Source: an uncultured Oscillospiraceae bacterium (lineage in GTDB: Bacteria; Bacillota; Clostridia; Oscillospirales; JAAYXM01). From it: a DNA stretch of 64,000 nucleotides. The stretch is from positions 1 to 64,000 of the forward strand of contig CAKUEM010000002.1 of the NCBI GenBank assembly GCA_934646115.1, in the 5' to 3' direction. Made by a program: the position numbers and the translations under genes. The stretch's first letter is position 1; each line of letters opens with the position of its first letter. The notes beneath the pieces were generated by a model. The model was not told the origin of the DNA, made no database searches, and saw nothing but the letters and a program-made list of their open reading frames with translations. Shown here one piece after another: positions 56,210-64,000 of this stretch.

Positions 56210-56917
56210 ATGAAGGAACTGCTCGTTCGCGCGCTGGCGCCGTTTGGCGTTACGCTCGATGACACCGCGCTTTCGCGCTTTCAAACCTATTGCGATCGGC
56301 TTGTTACCGTCAATCAGGTCATGAATTTGACCGCGATCACCGACCCGCGCGAGGTGTATCTGCGCCATTTTGCGGATTCCGCCGCGCTGTGCGGCTGCGC
56401 GCCGTTTGAGGGCGCGCGCGTGATCGATGTGGGAACCGGCGCGGGCTTCCCCGGCCTGCCGCTGAAGATCGCCTGCCCTTCCATTTCGCTGACTCTGCTG
56501 GACAGTTTGCGCAAGCGCATTGATTTTTTAAAAGAAACCTGTCAACTGCTTGGTTTTCCCGATGTCAACTGCGTGCACGGCAGGGCGGAGGAGTGCGCGC
56601 TGCTGCCGGAATATCGCGATCGTTTTGATATCGCCGTGTCGCGCGCGGTTTCGCCTCTGCCGATGCTGTGCGAGCTGTGCCTGCCCTATGTTCGTCCGGG
56701 CGGCGTTTTACTCGCCATGAAATCACGCGAGTATGAGGAGGAGCTTTCCGCTGCGGCGCATGCGATCACGGCGCTGTGCGCGCGTGTGGAAAACATTTGG
56801 GACTACACGATCGAGGGCGCGGGGCTTTCCTATTGCGTGATCGTGATTCAAAAGCTCGCCAATACACCGGCAAAATATCCGAGAAGATTTGCAAAAATCC
56901 AAAAAAATCCGCTTTAA
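56210..56917 (+). CDS. rsmG: 16S rRNA (guanine(527)-N7)-methyltransferase
   Basis: Methylates G527 of 16S rRNA with AdoMet. The 235-residue Rossmann-fold protein shows VIDVGTGAGFPGLPLKI as the AdoMet site, LTLLDSLRKRIDFLKETC, and VSRAVSPLPMLCELCLPYV. AAGGAGA lies 8 bases before the ATG. The order mnmG-rsmG-noc-parA-parB is the conserved origin-side group of Firmicutes. A strong terminator follows, so noc is transcribed separately. Confidence 0.96.
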   Translation: MKELLVRALAPFGVTLDDTALSRFQTYCDRLVTVNQVMNLTAITDPREVYLRHFADSAALCGCAPFEGARVIDVGTGAGFPGLPLKIACPSISLTLLDSLRKRIDFLKETCQLLGFPDVNCVHGRAEECALLPEYRDRFDIAVSRAVSPLPMLCELCLPYVRPGGVLLAMKSREYEEELSAAAHAITALCARVENIWDYTIEGAGLSYCVIVIQKLANTPAKYPRRFAKIQKNPL

Positions 56918-56942
56918 TTCTATTTTTTATAAAGTTGTTTTT

Positions 56943-56980
56943 TCTCTGGCGCACGAAGCCCTGCGCCAGAGATTTTTTTG
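56943..56980 (+). terminator. Terminator of rsmG
   Basis: A perfect 11-bp stem: TCTCTGGCGCA (56943-56953) with TGCGCCAGAGA (56962-56972), followed by TTTTTTTG. Confidence 0.92.
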
Positions 56981-57756
56981 CAAAAAAGCACCGCAGCGGT
57001 ATAAAAACGCGTGTAAATCCCGCCGAAATTCCTCCTTGCGCCCTATCCGCTCAACAGAAAACGCTTGTGGCGCGCACATGTTTTGCCCTTTAAAAAGATG
57101 TTTTTATTCAACCGCTCGGAATTTCGCCCTGCGCCGCCGCGCGCGATCGCGCATTCCCTCCAATGCGGCTTGAAATTTATCTCGCCCACTTTTTATCCAT
57201 TCAAAAAGATCTTCGCAAAGACCTCCCGGAAGTTTTCCCTGCGCTCCATCTGCCCGGCAAGGAACATCTTCGCATAACCCTCCTTGGACTGCGCCGCGCG
57301 CTTTCTCCCTATTTGAAAAGATACTCCGCCGAAATCTGTTGTGCGGCCGCACTCAAAATGGCGCTTTCTCCGGACGCCCCGCGCTGCTCACCCCACCTCA
57401 AAGCACTTTGCCGCTCCGGAATCTTTCCGCGCTTTCCCGCCCGAAAATACGCTCGATAACACCGCGCAGAATATCATTTTAGAAAAACTCGCCGCCAAGT
57501 CTGCCCGAAACCCATGCTTGTGTTTCACTTTGGCAGGGCAGTTTCGACAGAATTTCCCAAAGATCGCGACTTTTTAGATTGAACGCCCGAATATCTACCG
57601 CGCAGCAGACTGTTTTACTAATATTTCCGCGCCCCAGCCTCTTAATTTCCATATTTTGTATGTCATATTCCCCGCCTGGTCGCCTTTTCCTGACAAAACA
57701 CGCCATTTTGCGCGCTTTTTCGCCTCATTTGCGCGCTTTTTGTCGAACGTTTTTCC

Positions 57757-57785
57757 TTTACAAGTTTACCATAAAATGGTATTGT
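57757..57785 (+). promoter_or_regulatory. Promoter of noc
   Basis: TTTACA (57757-57762), a 17-base spacer and TATTGT (57780-57785). The spacer contains the small inverted repeat ACCAT-AAA-ATGGT. Confidence 0.55.
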
Positions 57786-57806
57786 ATGCACAAGGAGGGC
57801 GATACC

Positions 57807-58631
57807 ATGTTACAGCAATTACGAAAGAGACTGTTTTCAGACAATGCCATTGTTTCCTTGCTTCCCGTGCATCGTATTGAGCCAAATCCGGCGCAGCCTC
57901 GAAAAATTTTTCGCGCGGAGGAGCTGCGCGAGCTTTCTAACAGCATTCGCGAAAACGGCGTATTGCAGCCGATCACGGTGCGGCAGTCCGGCGAAAAGTA
58001 CATACTGGTCGCCGGCGAGCGCCGCCTGCGCGCATCTGTGATGGCGGGCTTGCGCGAGATCCCCGCAATTATTTCAGATATGGATGAAAAGCAGTCCTCA
58101 CTCATCGCACTGCTTGAGAATTTGCAGCGCAGCGACCTCGATTTTTTTGAAGAAGCGCTTGGGATTCACAATTTAATTAAAGTTTACGGTTTTTCGCAGG
58201 AAGAAGCGGCAAAAAAGTTAGGAAAATCGCAGTCTGCGATATCGAACAAGCTGCGTCTGCTTCGCCTGCCGCCTCATATTATTGATAAAATCATGCAGAA
58301 TCATTTGTCTGAGCGGCACGCGCGCGCTTTGCTCCGTTTGGATTCTGCGCAGGCACAAGAGCAGGCGCTTGCCAAAATCGTGGAGAAAGGCTACAACGTC
58401 TCTCAGGCAGACGCCTATATCGAATCGCTCCTCGTCCGTGCGCAGGCGGCTATTGCGCCGACCCCACGCAAAAAGCGCCCGTTATTTGTGTTTAAGGACG
58501 TTCGGCTTTTTGTGAATACGATCAACCACGCAATTTCAACCATGCAAACCTCCGGAATTCGCGCAAACATGGAAAAAACAGAGGACGAAAACACTGTTTG
58601 CATGACAATTCGTATTTTCAAGCACGATTGA
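57807..58631 (+). CDS. noc: ParB-family nucleoid occlusion protein Noc
   Basis: A 274-residue ParB-like CTP/DNA-binding protein. It has the ParB N-terminal domain (IEPNPAQPRKIFRAEELREL, ENGVLQPITVRQSG, AGERRLRASVMAGL), the helix-turn-helix (YGFSQEEAAKKLGKSQSAI), and a C-terminal dimerisation region. Its position directly after rsmG and before parA/parB, with a separate ParB downstream, supports Noc, which links septum placement to the nucleoid. The ATG at 57807 follows AAGGAGGG by 7 bases. The B. subtilis Noc site (TATTTCCCGGGAAATA) was not found nearby. Confidence 0.88.
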   Translation: MLQQLRKRLFSDNAIVSLLPVHRIEPNPAQPRKIFRAEELRELSNSIRENGVLQPITVRQSGEKYILVAGERRLRASVMAGLREIPAIISDMDEKQSSLIALLENLQRSDLDFFEEALGIHNLIKVYGFSQEEAAKKLGKSQSAISNKLRLLRLPPHIIDKIMQNHLSERHARALLRLDSAQAQEQALAKIVEKGYNVSQADAYIESLLVRAQAAIAPTPRKKRPLFVFKDVRLFVNTINHAISTMQTSGIRANMEKTEDENTVCMTIRIFKHD

Positions 58632-58636
58632 TCTCA

Positions 58637-58652
58637 TGTTCCACGTGGAACA
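58637..58652. other. parS centromere-like site 1
   Basis: A perfect 16-base palindrome TGTTCCACGTGGAACA just after noc. It matches the ParB-binding parS consensus TGTTNCACGTGAAACA in the core CACGTG and flanks, with one base changed. Confidence 0.85.
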
Positions 58653-59326
58653 GTAGCTTGCGCTTTTGCGCATAGTAAGCGCAAGGTAGGGAGCTCCAAC
58701 GACCTACTTATAGACAGCAAGCGCCTCACGGTCAACAGGCAAATCAGCGCTTGCGCGCAGCAGACGCAAGCCAGGAGGGCTTCTGCTCAGCGTCTTCCTC
58801 ATTGCCCATGCAACTCCGCGCGAAAACGCGCGAGATAAAAGGGCAACGTTTGCATATGTCCTGCTGCTTTGTGCACAGAAAATGTGTCACCGGCGCATGA
58901 GCCTTGAGAACAGCCTGTGCGCAGCATATTGTGCATGCTTGTTTGCGCTCCTCCGTTTTCCAACAGCCGATCGACCTGCCGTTTCAGGCGATCGCATTCT
59001 TGTGTAGCGTTTGCTTATAGACGTTGATGTAATTCGCACCAAAGCGCGGGGCATTCCATATGTTTTGCTTGTTTTAACATCCCTTAACAATAAGAAGCCC
59101 GAAGTCTTGCGCCCGCAAGCACTATGATGACGCGCAAAGCATGGAGGCGTCTCTGTGGCGCTTTTCCCGCTTTCAACCGTGTTCGCACCGCGTCAAAACG
59201 CGTGAAGCCGCGACCCCTTGCTTACATCGTGCGGTCTCCTTTTGCATCTCGCCTTGCTCCTTGGCAGGAAAGGGGTGCATCACAGCAGTTTCTAGGTTGT
59301 CCACTTATTTTTTCTCTTTCCTTTTC

Positions 59327-59367
59327 AAAAAGTTCCACGTGAAACACTGTTTCACGTGGAACTTTTT
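59327..59367. other. Two parS sites in head-to-head inverted repeat
   Basis: AGTTCCACGTGAAACA (59331-59346) and TGTTTCACGTGGAACT (59348-59363) are each parS sites and are mirror images separated by one C. With flanking A5 and T5 they make a perfect 20-bp-arm inverted repeat. The T run also gives it the form of a terminator hairpin in either direction. Confidence 0.88.
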
Positions 59368-59368
59368 A

Positions 59369-59396
59369 TTGAATTCTTCGCTCGATGTGGTATAAT
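59369..59396 (+). promoter_or_regulatory. Promoter upstream of parA
   Basis: TTGAAT (59369-59374), a 16-base spacer and TATAAT (59391-59396). It begins 2 bases after the parS inverted repeat, so ParB bound or spread there could affect it. Confidence 0.75.
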
Positions 59397-59402
59397 AACT
59401 GC

Positions 59403-59782
59403 AGGTGCACTTTTATACAGCAAGAACGAGTGCGGCAAACGCGAATTTTTTGCAGTTTCGCAAGGAATAGAGCGCTTGCTGCATCACCGTAAATACCCAT
59501 CCGGTACAGCAACGCTAATACGTGCGATATGGCACGCAGCCCCCTCCCGCCGGGCGCGCAGTTTTTACTTTAAACGGTGAAAGCTTTCTCCTGAACTGCG
59601 GACGAAATGTCCGGTGCGGTATAGGATGTCGCTTTGGTCCGGCTTCGGACGCAGATCCTGTTTTCATGCGGATATTTTTCTATTTTCCTTCCTATCTATA
59701 TGTTTTTAACATCTTTTCGGCACAATTCGCCGAGTTTTCCCGCTTTGCGGGCATGCTTGTACATAGAAAGTCAGGTGATACT
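59403..59782 (+). promoter_or_regulatory. Long structured leader of parA (possible small RNA)
   Basis: About 380 bases lie between the promoter and parA. Hairpins include CGGAC-GAAAT-GTCCG (59599-59613) and an AGGAT/ATCCT stem (59623-59627 with 59655-59659) enclosing GTCCG-GCTT-CGGAC, followed by GTTTT. That last structure could terminate a 255-nt RNA before parA. No match to a known RNA family came to mind. Confidence 0.45.
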
Positions 59783-60562
59783 ATGGCAAAAGTGATTGCG
59801 CTTGCCAACCAAAAAGGCGGGGTGGGGAAGACCACGACCTGCGTCAATCTCGCCTGCGCGCTGCATAAAATGGGCAAGCGCGTCCTCCTGTGCGACATGG
59901 ATCCGCAGGGACATGCGAGCATCGGCTTTGGCATCAACAAGCGCGACGGAAAGCCAACCATTTATGAGCTGCTGGTCGGGCAGGTTGAAACGCGCGCGGC
60001 GATCCGCAAAACGCCGTATGGCGATCTGCTCTCCTCCAACACGAACCTCGCCGGCGCAGAGGTGGAGATGATCGAGTTTGAAAATCGGCATGCGCGCCTG
60101 CGCGATGCGCTTTCCATTGTGCAGACGGAATATGACTTTATTTTGATCGATTGCCCGCCATCGCTCGGGCAGCTGACGATCAATGCGCTTTGCGCGGCGG
60201 ACAGTGTGCTTGTCCCGGTCGACTGCGGTTTTTATGCGCTTGAGGGGCTGAGCGCCCTCACCGCAACGATGTCTACCATTAAAAAAAGCATGAATCCCAA
60301 TTTGGACATTGAGGGCGTGCTGCTCACGATGTTTGACGGGCGGACAAATCTTTCCATTCAAATTGCGCAGGAGGTCAAGCGTTTTTTCCCGGGCAAGGTG
60401 TTTTCCGCCGCGATCCCGCGAAACGTTCGGCTTGCGGAGGCGCCAAGTCACGGAAAGCCGATCCAGGAATATGACCGTCTTTCGCGCGGCGCGGAATGCT
60501 ATGGCCTGCTCGCGCAGGAGATCGTTTTAAAGAACCAACAGGAAGCGGAGGCGAAATTATGA
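59783..60562 (+). CDS. parA: Chromosome partitioning ATPase ParA (Soj)
   Basis: A 259-residue deviant Walker ATPase that binds DNA non-specifically and moves or separates origins with ParB. Visible are KGGVGKTTTCVNLA (deviant Walker A, 11-18), CDMDPQGHASIGFG, LIDCPPSLGQLTINAL (Walker B), and VPVDCGFYALEGL. The start at ATG 59783 follows CAGGTGAT; the longer upstream open frame is leader sequence. It overlaps parB by 4 bases. Confidence 0.95.
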   Translation: MAKVIALANQKGGVGKTTTCVNLACALHKMGKRVLLCDMDPQGHASIGFGINKRDGKPTIYELLVGQVETRAAIRKTPYGDLLSSNTNLAGAEVEMIEFENRHARLRDALSIVQTEYDFILIDCPPSLGQLTINALCAADSVLVPVDCGFYALEGLSALTATMSTIKKSMNPNLDIEGVLLTMFDGRTNLSIQIAQEVKRFFPGKVFSAAIPRNVRLAEAPSHGKPIQEYDRLSRGAECYGLLAQEIVLKNQQEAEAKL

Positions 60563-61437
60563 ATCAAAAAGGACTGGGCAAAGGTCTTTCCGCCCTGTTT
60601 ATGGAGCAGGAGAGCGCCAGCCAGCCGGAAAACCTTCAAATGGTAAAGCTCTCGCAGGTTGAGCCGAACCCCGCGCAGCCGCGCCGGGAATTTGACCCCG
60701 AGGCGCTGTCTGAACTGGCGGAATCGATCCGCACACACGGAATTTTGCAGCCGCTTGCCGTGCGCCGCGTGGCGGGCGACCGATATCAAATCATCGCGGG
60801 GGAGCGCCGCTGGCGCGCCGCGCGCGAGGCCGGGGTTGAAAAAATCCCGGTTTATCTGGTCGATGCGGACGACCGCGCGGTGATGGAGCTTGCGCTTGTT
60901 GAAAATTTGCAGCGGCAGGACCTAAGCCCGATCGAAGAAGCGGAGGGCTACCGCACGCTGATGGATGACTTTTCTCTCACGCAGGACAATGTGGCAAAGC
61001 GCGTGGGAAAATCGCGCCCGACCATTGCCAATGCGCTGCGCCTGCTCTCGCTTTCGCCGAACGTGCGCGATTTGGTTGCATCCGGGGCGCTTTCCGTCGG
61101 TCATGCGAAGGCGCTTCTTGCGCTGACCGATGCCGAGCAGCAGAAGCGCACCGCGGAGCTGGTGCTTGAAAAGGGCTACAGCGTGCGGCAGACCGAGCTT
61201 TTGATCAAAAAAATTCTGCAAGACTCGCTGCGTGCGCAGGAGAAAAAGCCGGAGATCACCGTAAATTATCTCGAGGAGATCGAGCGGCGGCTTGCCGCAA
61301 AGCTTGGGCGGCGCGTGAAGCTGGTCAGCGGGCGAAAAAAAGGCCGGATCGAGCTGGAATTTTATGATCCGGAGGATCTGGAAAAGCTGATCGATTTCTT
61401 AGATACCTGTCGTTTTCAAAGTCAGGAGGGAATATAG
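60559..61437 (+). CDS. parB: Chromosome partitioning protein ParB (Spo0J)
   Basis: Binds parS, loads as a CTP-dependent clamp, and organises origins with ParA and SMC. The 292-residue protein has KGLGKGLSALF at the N-terminus, which stimulates ParA. Next come EPNPAQPRREFDPEAL, HGILQPLAVRRV, the CTP-binding AGERRWRAAREAG, ALVENLQRQDLSPIEEAEGY, and the HTH KRVGKSRPTIANALRLL. A C-terminal dimer domain ends the protein. The start is ATG 60559, overlapping parA by 4 bases. parS sites lie 1-2 kb upstream. Confidence 0.96.
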   Translation: MNQKGLGKGLSALFMEQESASQPENLQMVKLSQVEPNPAQPRREFDPEALSELAESIRTHGILQPLAVRRVAGDRYQIIAGERRWRAAREAGVEKIPVYLVDADDRAVMELALVENLQRQDLSPIEEAEGYRTLMDDFSLTQDNVAKRVGKSRPTIANALRLLSLSPNVRDLVASGALSVGHAKALLALTDAEQQKRTAELVLEKGYSVRQTELLIKKILQDSLRAQEKKPEITVNYLEEIERRLAAKLGRRVKLVSGRKKGRIELEFYDPEDLEKLIDFLDTCRFQSQEGI

Positions 61438-61439
61438 CC

Positions 61440-61934
61440 TTGGAAAATCCGCAAAATAATAAGCCGAAGCGCAATTTTTTAGTGATTTACAGCATTGCGC
61501 TGTTTCTGTTCGCCGCCGTGCTGATCGGGCTGTCCTATCTGTCGCAGGCGCGCGTTGCCAGCGAGGCGGACCGCGTAAAGCAGGAGCTTTCGGATAAAAC
61601 CGAAGTCGCCGCGGGGTTTGAGTCACGCTTAGAGCAGGTCACGCGCAAAAACGCGGATCTTGAAACCGCAAATGCGGAGCAGAAAAAGCAGCTGGAGGCG
61701 CTGCAAAAGCAGGTGGAGGAGCTGACCGCCTCCAACGCGACCGTGCAGGATCAAATCAAGCGCACGAACGCCGCAGAGTATCTTTGGAAGCTGATCAAAT
61801 CGCTGGTGAGCGGCGATTATAAATCGTGCAACCGCATGATCAACGAGATCGATAAAGCCGGACTTCGCCCGTTTTTCTCTGCAGAGGGCTTAAAAGAATT
61901 AGAACGCATTGAAAAAATCACGAAAGGTGAATAA
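61440..61934 (+). CDS. Single-pass membrane coiled-coil protein, function unknown
   Basis: A 164-residue protein with a short basic N-terminus, one transmembrane helix (about 13-34; [19 protein letters not shown]), and a coiled coil (about 38-110) rich in Glu/Lys/Gln. A small C-terminal globular part ends it. It starts with TTG, 9 bases after AGGAGGG at the end of parB, two bases downstream of the parB stop. It lies between parB and serS in one transcript. I recognise no family; a role at the cell envelope or in partitioning is only suggested by position. Confidence 0.75.
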   Translation: MENPQNNKPKRNFLVIYSIALFLFAAVLIGLSYLSQARVASEADRVKQELSDKTEVAAGFESRLEQVTRKNADLETANAEQKKQLEALQKQVEELTASNATVQDQIKRTNAAEYLWKLIKSLVSGDYKSCNRMINEIDKAGLRPFFSAEGLKELERIEKITKGE

Positions 61935-61939
61935 AAATT

Positions 61940-63220
61940 ATGTTGGATATTCGAGTAATCAAAGAAAACCCGGAGCGCGTGAAAGCTGCACTTGCGCGCC
62001 GCAACAAGGATTACGGCGCGGAAATCGACCGCATTCTTGAGCTGGACACGCAGCGGCGCGATATCATCGGCAAGGTGGAGGCGCTCAAGGCAGAGCAAAA
62101 CACCGTGACGAAAAAAATCCCGCAGATGAAGAAGGCGGGGGAGGACACGACCGCGCTTTTCGCCGAGATGAAGGAGCTTGCCGATACGGTCAAGCAGCTT
62201 GATCTGAAGCTTCGCGAGGTGGAAGATACGCTGAATGCGACCATCCTTCCGCTGCCAAACATCCCGAACGACAAGATCCCGGATGGCAAGGACAGTGATG
62301 AAAACCGCGAAATGCGCCGTTTTGGCACGCCGCGCTCGTTTGATTTTGAGCCGAAGGCGCATTGGGATCTGGGCGAAGCGCTCGGTATTCTTGACCCGAC
62401 GACCGCCGCAAAGGTGACCGGCACGCGTTTCCATTTTTACAAAGGCGCGGCAGCGCGGCTTGAGCGCGCGATCATCAGCTTTTATTTAGACACGCACACC
62501 GAGCGCGGTTATACCGAGGTGTTTCCGCCGTTCATGGTCAATCGCGCGTCGATGACCGGCACGGGGCAGCTTCCGAAGTTCGAAGAGGATGCCTTTAAGG
62601 TCGCCGGGACGGAATATTTCCTGATTCCGACGGCAGAAGTTCCGGTTACGAACATGCACCGCGGCGAAATTTTAGATGGGCTTGAGGATACGATCAAATA
62701 CTGCGCATATTCCGCGTGCTTCCGCGCGGAGGCGGGCAGCGCCGGGCGCGACACGCGCGGTCTGATCCGCCAGCACCAGTTTAACAAGGTCGAGCTTGTG
62801 AAATTCACCACGCCGGAGCGCTCTTATGACGAGCTGGAATCGCTCACGCATGATGCGGAGTTTGTGCTGCAGCAGCTTGGCCTTCCGTATCGCGTGGTCA
62901 TGCTGTGCGCAGGCGATCTTGGCGCGTCCTCCGCGATGACGTATGATATCGAGGTGTGGATGCCGTCTTACGGACGCTATGTGGAGATCTCCTCCTGCTC
63001 GAATTTTGAAGATTATCAGGCGCGCCGCGCGGCGATTCGCTATAAAAATTCCAGCACGCCGAAGCCGCGCCTTGTGCATACGCTCAACGGGTCTGGCGTT
63101 GCCATCGGCCGCACGACTGCTGCCATTCTTGAAAATTATCAGAATGCGGACGGCTCGGTCACGATTCCGGAGGTTCTGCGCCCTTACATGAAGGGCATGG
63201 AGAAAATCGAGCGCGCATAA
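61940..63220 (+). CDS. serS: Seryl-tRNA synthetase
   Basis: A 426-residue class II synthetase. The N-terminal long helical arm (about 27-100) binds the tRNA-Ser variable arm. The core has [51 protein letters not shown] (motif 2), and [17 protein letters not shown] (motif 3). AAAGGTG lies 10 bases before the ATG. Being within the parAB transcript, it has no T-box of its own. serS near the partition genes is seen in other Clostridia. A terminator follows. Confidence 0.97.
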   Translation: MLDIRVIKENPERVKAALARRNKDYGAEIDRILELDTQRRDIIGKVEALKAEQNTVTKKIPQMKKAGEDTTALFAEMKELADTVKQLDLKLREVEDTLNATILPLPNIPNDKIPDGKDSDENREMRRFGTPRSFDFEPKAHWDLGEALGILDPTTAAKVTGTRFHFYKGAAARLERAIISFYLDTHTERGYTEVFPPFMVNRASMTGTGQLPKFEEDAFKVAGTEYFLIPTAEVPVTNMHRGEILDGLEDTIKYCAYSACFRAEAGSAGRDTRGLIRQHQFNKVELVKFTTPERSYDELESLTHDAEFVLQQLGLPYRVVMLCAGDLGASSAMTYDIEVWMPSYGRYVEISSCSNFEDYQARRAAIRYKNSSTPKPRLVHTLNGSGVAIGRTTAAILENYQNADGSVTIPEVLRPYMKGMEKIERA

Positions 63221-63843
63221 GTTTTCCACAGGCTGTGGGATTCTCTTTGATCTATATAAAAAAGCGGCAGCAAGTATGCTGTCGCTTTTTGATTCGGTCT
63301 GCAAAGGGAATCCTGGTTCCGCCGGCGCAAAGGGGCTATAGCAATTTTTGGATAAAAATTAGCCATTTTTGATTGAAACCCGCAAAACGCTCTGTTTTAA
63401 GCTGCAAAAGTGTTGAAAAGCGACAAGCTGATCAGAGCATATCATGCGGAATGTCAGCGAGATAGCATGCTGCGCGCGGGCAACAGACCTTTATCGCAAG
63501 AAATTACTTCTCCAAATCGTCCTGAAGAGGCGAGCAGCTAAAGCAAATGCGTTTATTTCTCCCTTCGCGTTATCGGAGCAAACCATGTGTTAATACCCCC
63601 ACCGGTTTGGTCGGAGGGGGTATTTTTCTGCTCAAAGCCCTATGCGTTCATTTTTCTAGGCGTCAACCCGCTTGTTCACGCACTCTGCACGGATTGATCC
63701 GTTTCCCCGCGCGGCAATCAGTTTGTCAAAACAACAAATCGCGCGTTATTCCCCCTCCGGTCAAGCCGGGGGGTGTTTTTTCTACTCAAAGCCTAACGCG
63801 CTTATCTTCTTCTCCGTGCTAACCCGCTTGTTAAAACGACAAA
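63221..63843. other. Intergenic region after serS
   Basis: About 620 bases without a supportable gene. It holds the serS terminator and two further plus-strand terminator-like hairpins inside a degenerate direct repeat. The stretch 63300-63590 is AT-richer and shows no coding or known RNA signature that I can recognise. Confidence 0.55.
63259..63290 (+). terminator. Terminator of serS
   Basis: AAAAAGCGGCAGCA pairs with TGCTGTCGCTTTTT (one wobble) around loop AGTA. The stem base itself provides the T5 tail. Confidence 0.88.
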
Positions 63844-63845
63844 TC
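63592..63845 (+). repeat. Degenerate direct repeat carrying two terminator-like hairpins
   Basis: Two related segments of about 95 bases begin near 63592 and 63746 (offset about 154 at the shared word CTCAAAGCC, 63631 and 63785). Each starts with a C5-G5/6 hairpin followed by a T run and ends in AACCCGCTTGTT. The first hairpin spans 63594-63621 with TTTTT; the second 63752-63773 with TTTTTT. The copies are strongly diverged. Confidence 0.65.
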
Positions 63846-64000
63846 ACGCACGCTCTATCTCAATTTGACATTGCTTCATCGCGCCCAAAGCCTGTTCATG
63901 GCTTTCCGGCGTAACGCCCGCGCAGCACGCCGCGTCAACCGCAATGCGTGTTTCCGGCAAAAACGCCTTGAGAAGCATTGCATTCGCAATCACGCAGATA
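63844..64000 (-). CDS. Isochorismatase-family cysteine hydrolase, C-terminal part
   Basis: The gene enters from the right edge on the minus strand and only its last 51 or so residues are seen. They read ICVIANAMLLKAFLPETRIA, then VDAACCAGVTPESHEQALGA, MKQCQIEIE, ending at a TGA at 63846-63844. The ICV segment following the expected catalytic cysteine, and the VDAACCAG(V)TPESH strand-helix, are typical of nicotinamidase/isochorismatase-like hydrolases. The substrate cannot be told. The coding frame agrees with local codon use. Confidence 0.8.
   Translation of the reverse strand, partial: ICVIANAMLLKAFLPETRIAVDAACCAGVTPESHEQALGAMKQCQIEIERA

Larger units (their letters stand above)
56918..57806. 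other. Long intergenic region between rsmG and noc
   Basis: About 890 bases, holding the rsmG terminator at 56943-56980 and the noc promoter at 57757-57785. Between them is GC-poor to mixed sequence with loose internal repetition (ATCTTCGCA at 57209-57217 and 57266-57274 with similar flanks). Short open frames exist on both strands, but none has a ribosome-binding site and recognisable protein. It may contain remains of a lost gene. Confidence 0.5.
58632..59782. other. Long intergenic region between noc and parA with parS sites
   Basis: About 1150 bases. It contains parS sites (58637-58652; 59331-59346; 59348-59363), a CTTGCGCTT/AAGCGCAAG hairpin near 58656-58684, a strong promoter at 59369-59396 and a structured leader. 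The stretch 58690-59320 shows short open frames on both strands but none convincing. I do not see a cluster of consensus DnaA boxes. Confidence 0.55.

Noticed and set aside
57104..57352. 82-residue minus-strand open frame before noc
   Set aside because: No ribosome-binding site or neighbours; low-complexity Arg/Gly-rich composition; kept only as a possible decayed remnant.
58632..59330. Replication origin (oriC) next to the partition genes
   Set aside because: No cluster of TTATCCACA-like boxes or AT-rich unwinding element was found; single near matches such as TTGTCCACT are not enough, and dnaA is absent.

Overview
The window looks like a chromosomal segment of a GC-rich (roughly 58-60 % by eye) member of the Clostridia (Bacillota). 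The grounds are a Firmicutes-type T-box leader on thrS, RNase Y with a YmdB phosphodiesterase, the YloU/FakA pair near recG, a PyrK/PyrD type 1B dihydroorotate dehydrogenase, SleB and a SpoVB/MurJ-like flippase (a spore-forming lineage), and a mnmG-rsmG-noc-parA-parB chromosome-partition block with parS sites. There are no tRNA, rRNA, CRISPR, prophage or insertion-sequence features that I can support. Nearly everything is dense housekeeping sequence with many 4-bp ATGA overlaps.

Layout. 1-0.8 kb: end of glyS. 0.86-5.3 kb, minus: pyrK-pyrD, a phosphatase-acetyltransferase fusion and a lipid II/polysaccharide flippase, behind a strong promoter. 5.5-16.1 kb, plus: lipoprotein, response regulator and sensor kinase, then DUF1385-prmC-recA-recX-rimO-pgsA-cysS. 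16.2-20.3 kb, plus: polA-rimI-tsaD. 20.6-21.8 kb, minus: S-adenosylhomocysteine hydrolase. 22.0-30.1 kb, plus: secA, an SLH-anchored surface protein, an M24 aminopeptidase, mnmA and cysE. 30.1-34.9 kb: recG, a broken CDP-alcohol phosphatidyltransferase gene, fakA and yloU. 35.0-40.7 kb, minus: rny-ymdB-yhaO-yhaN. 41.2-48.1 kb, minus: a methionine/folate block (metH without its activation domain, a separate activation-domain protein, metF), sleB, and thrS with its T-box. 48.2-50.2 kb, minus: two small membrane proteins behind a riboswitch-like attenuated leader, and a diguanylate cyclase. 50.7-63.2 kb, plus: Ca-type P-ATPase, CYTH phosphatase, mnmG, rsmG, noc, parA, parB, a coiled-coil membrane protein and serS. 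At the right edge is the C-terminus of an isochorismatase-family hydrolase on the minus strand.

How the genes connect. MetF makes methyl-THF, MetH uses it to make methionine, the stand-alone activation protein should reactivate MetH cobalamin, and AhcY removes the S-adenosylhomocysteine formed by AdoMet-dependent methylation, so most of an activated methyl cycle is here. RecA/RecX, RecG, PolA and the SbcCD-like YhaO/YhaN pair handle DNA repair. ParA, ParB, Noc and three parS sites handle chromosome segregation, which suggests oriC is not far away, although dnaA and rpmH are not in the window.

The most interesting non-gene structures are: (1) a 162-nt leader at 48.9-49.06 kb with its own consensus promoter, a compact structured 5' part and mutually exclusive antiterminator and terminator hairpins; (2) two parS sites fused head-to-head into a 20-bp-arm inverted repeat at 59.33 kb; (3) a 148-bp tandem repeat between mnmG and rsmG; (4) a CDP-alcohol phosphatidyltransferase broken twice at T-runs; (5) a palindromic operator placed inside the diguanylate-cyclase promoter; and (6) a long structured leader before parA.
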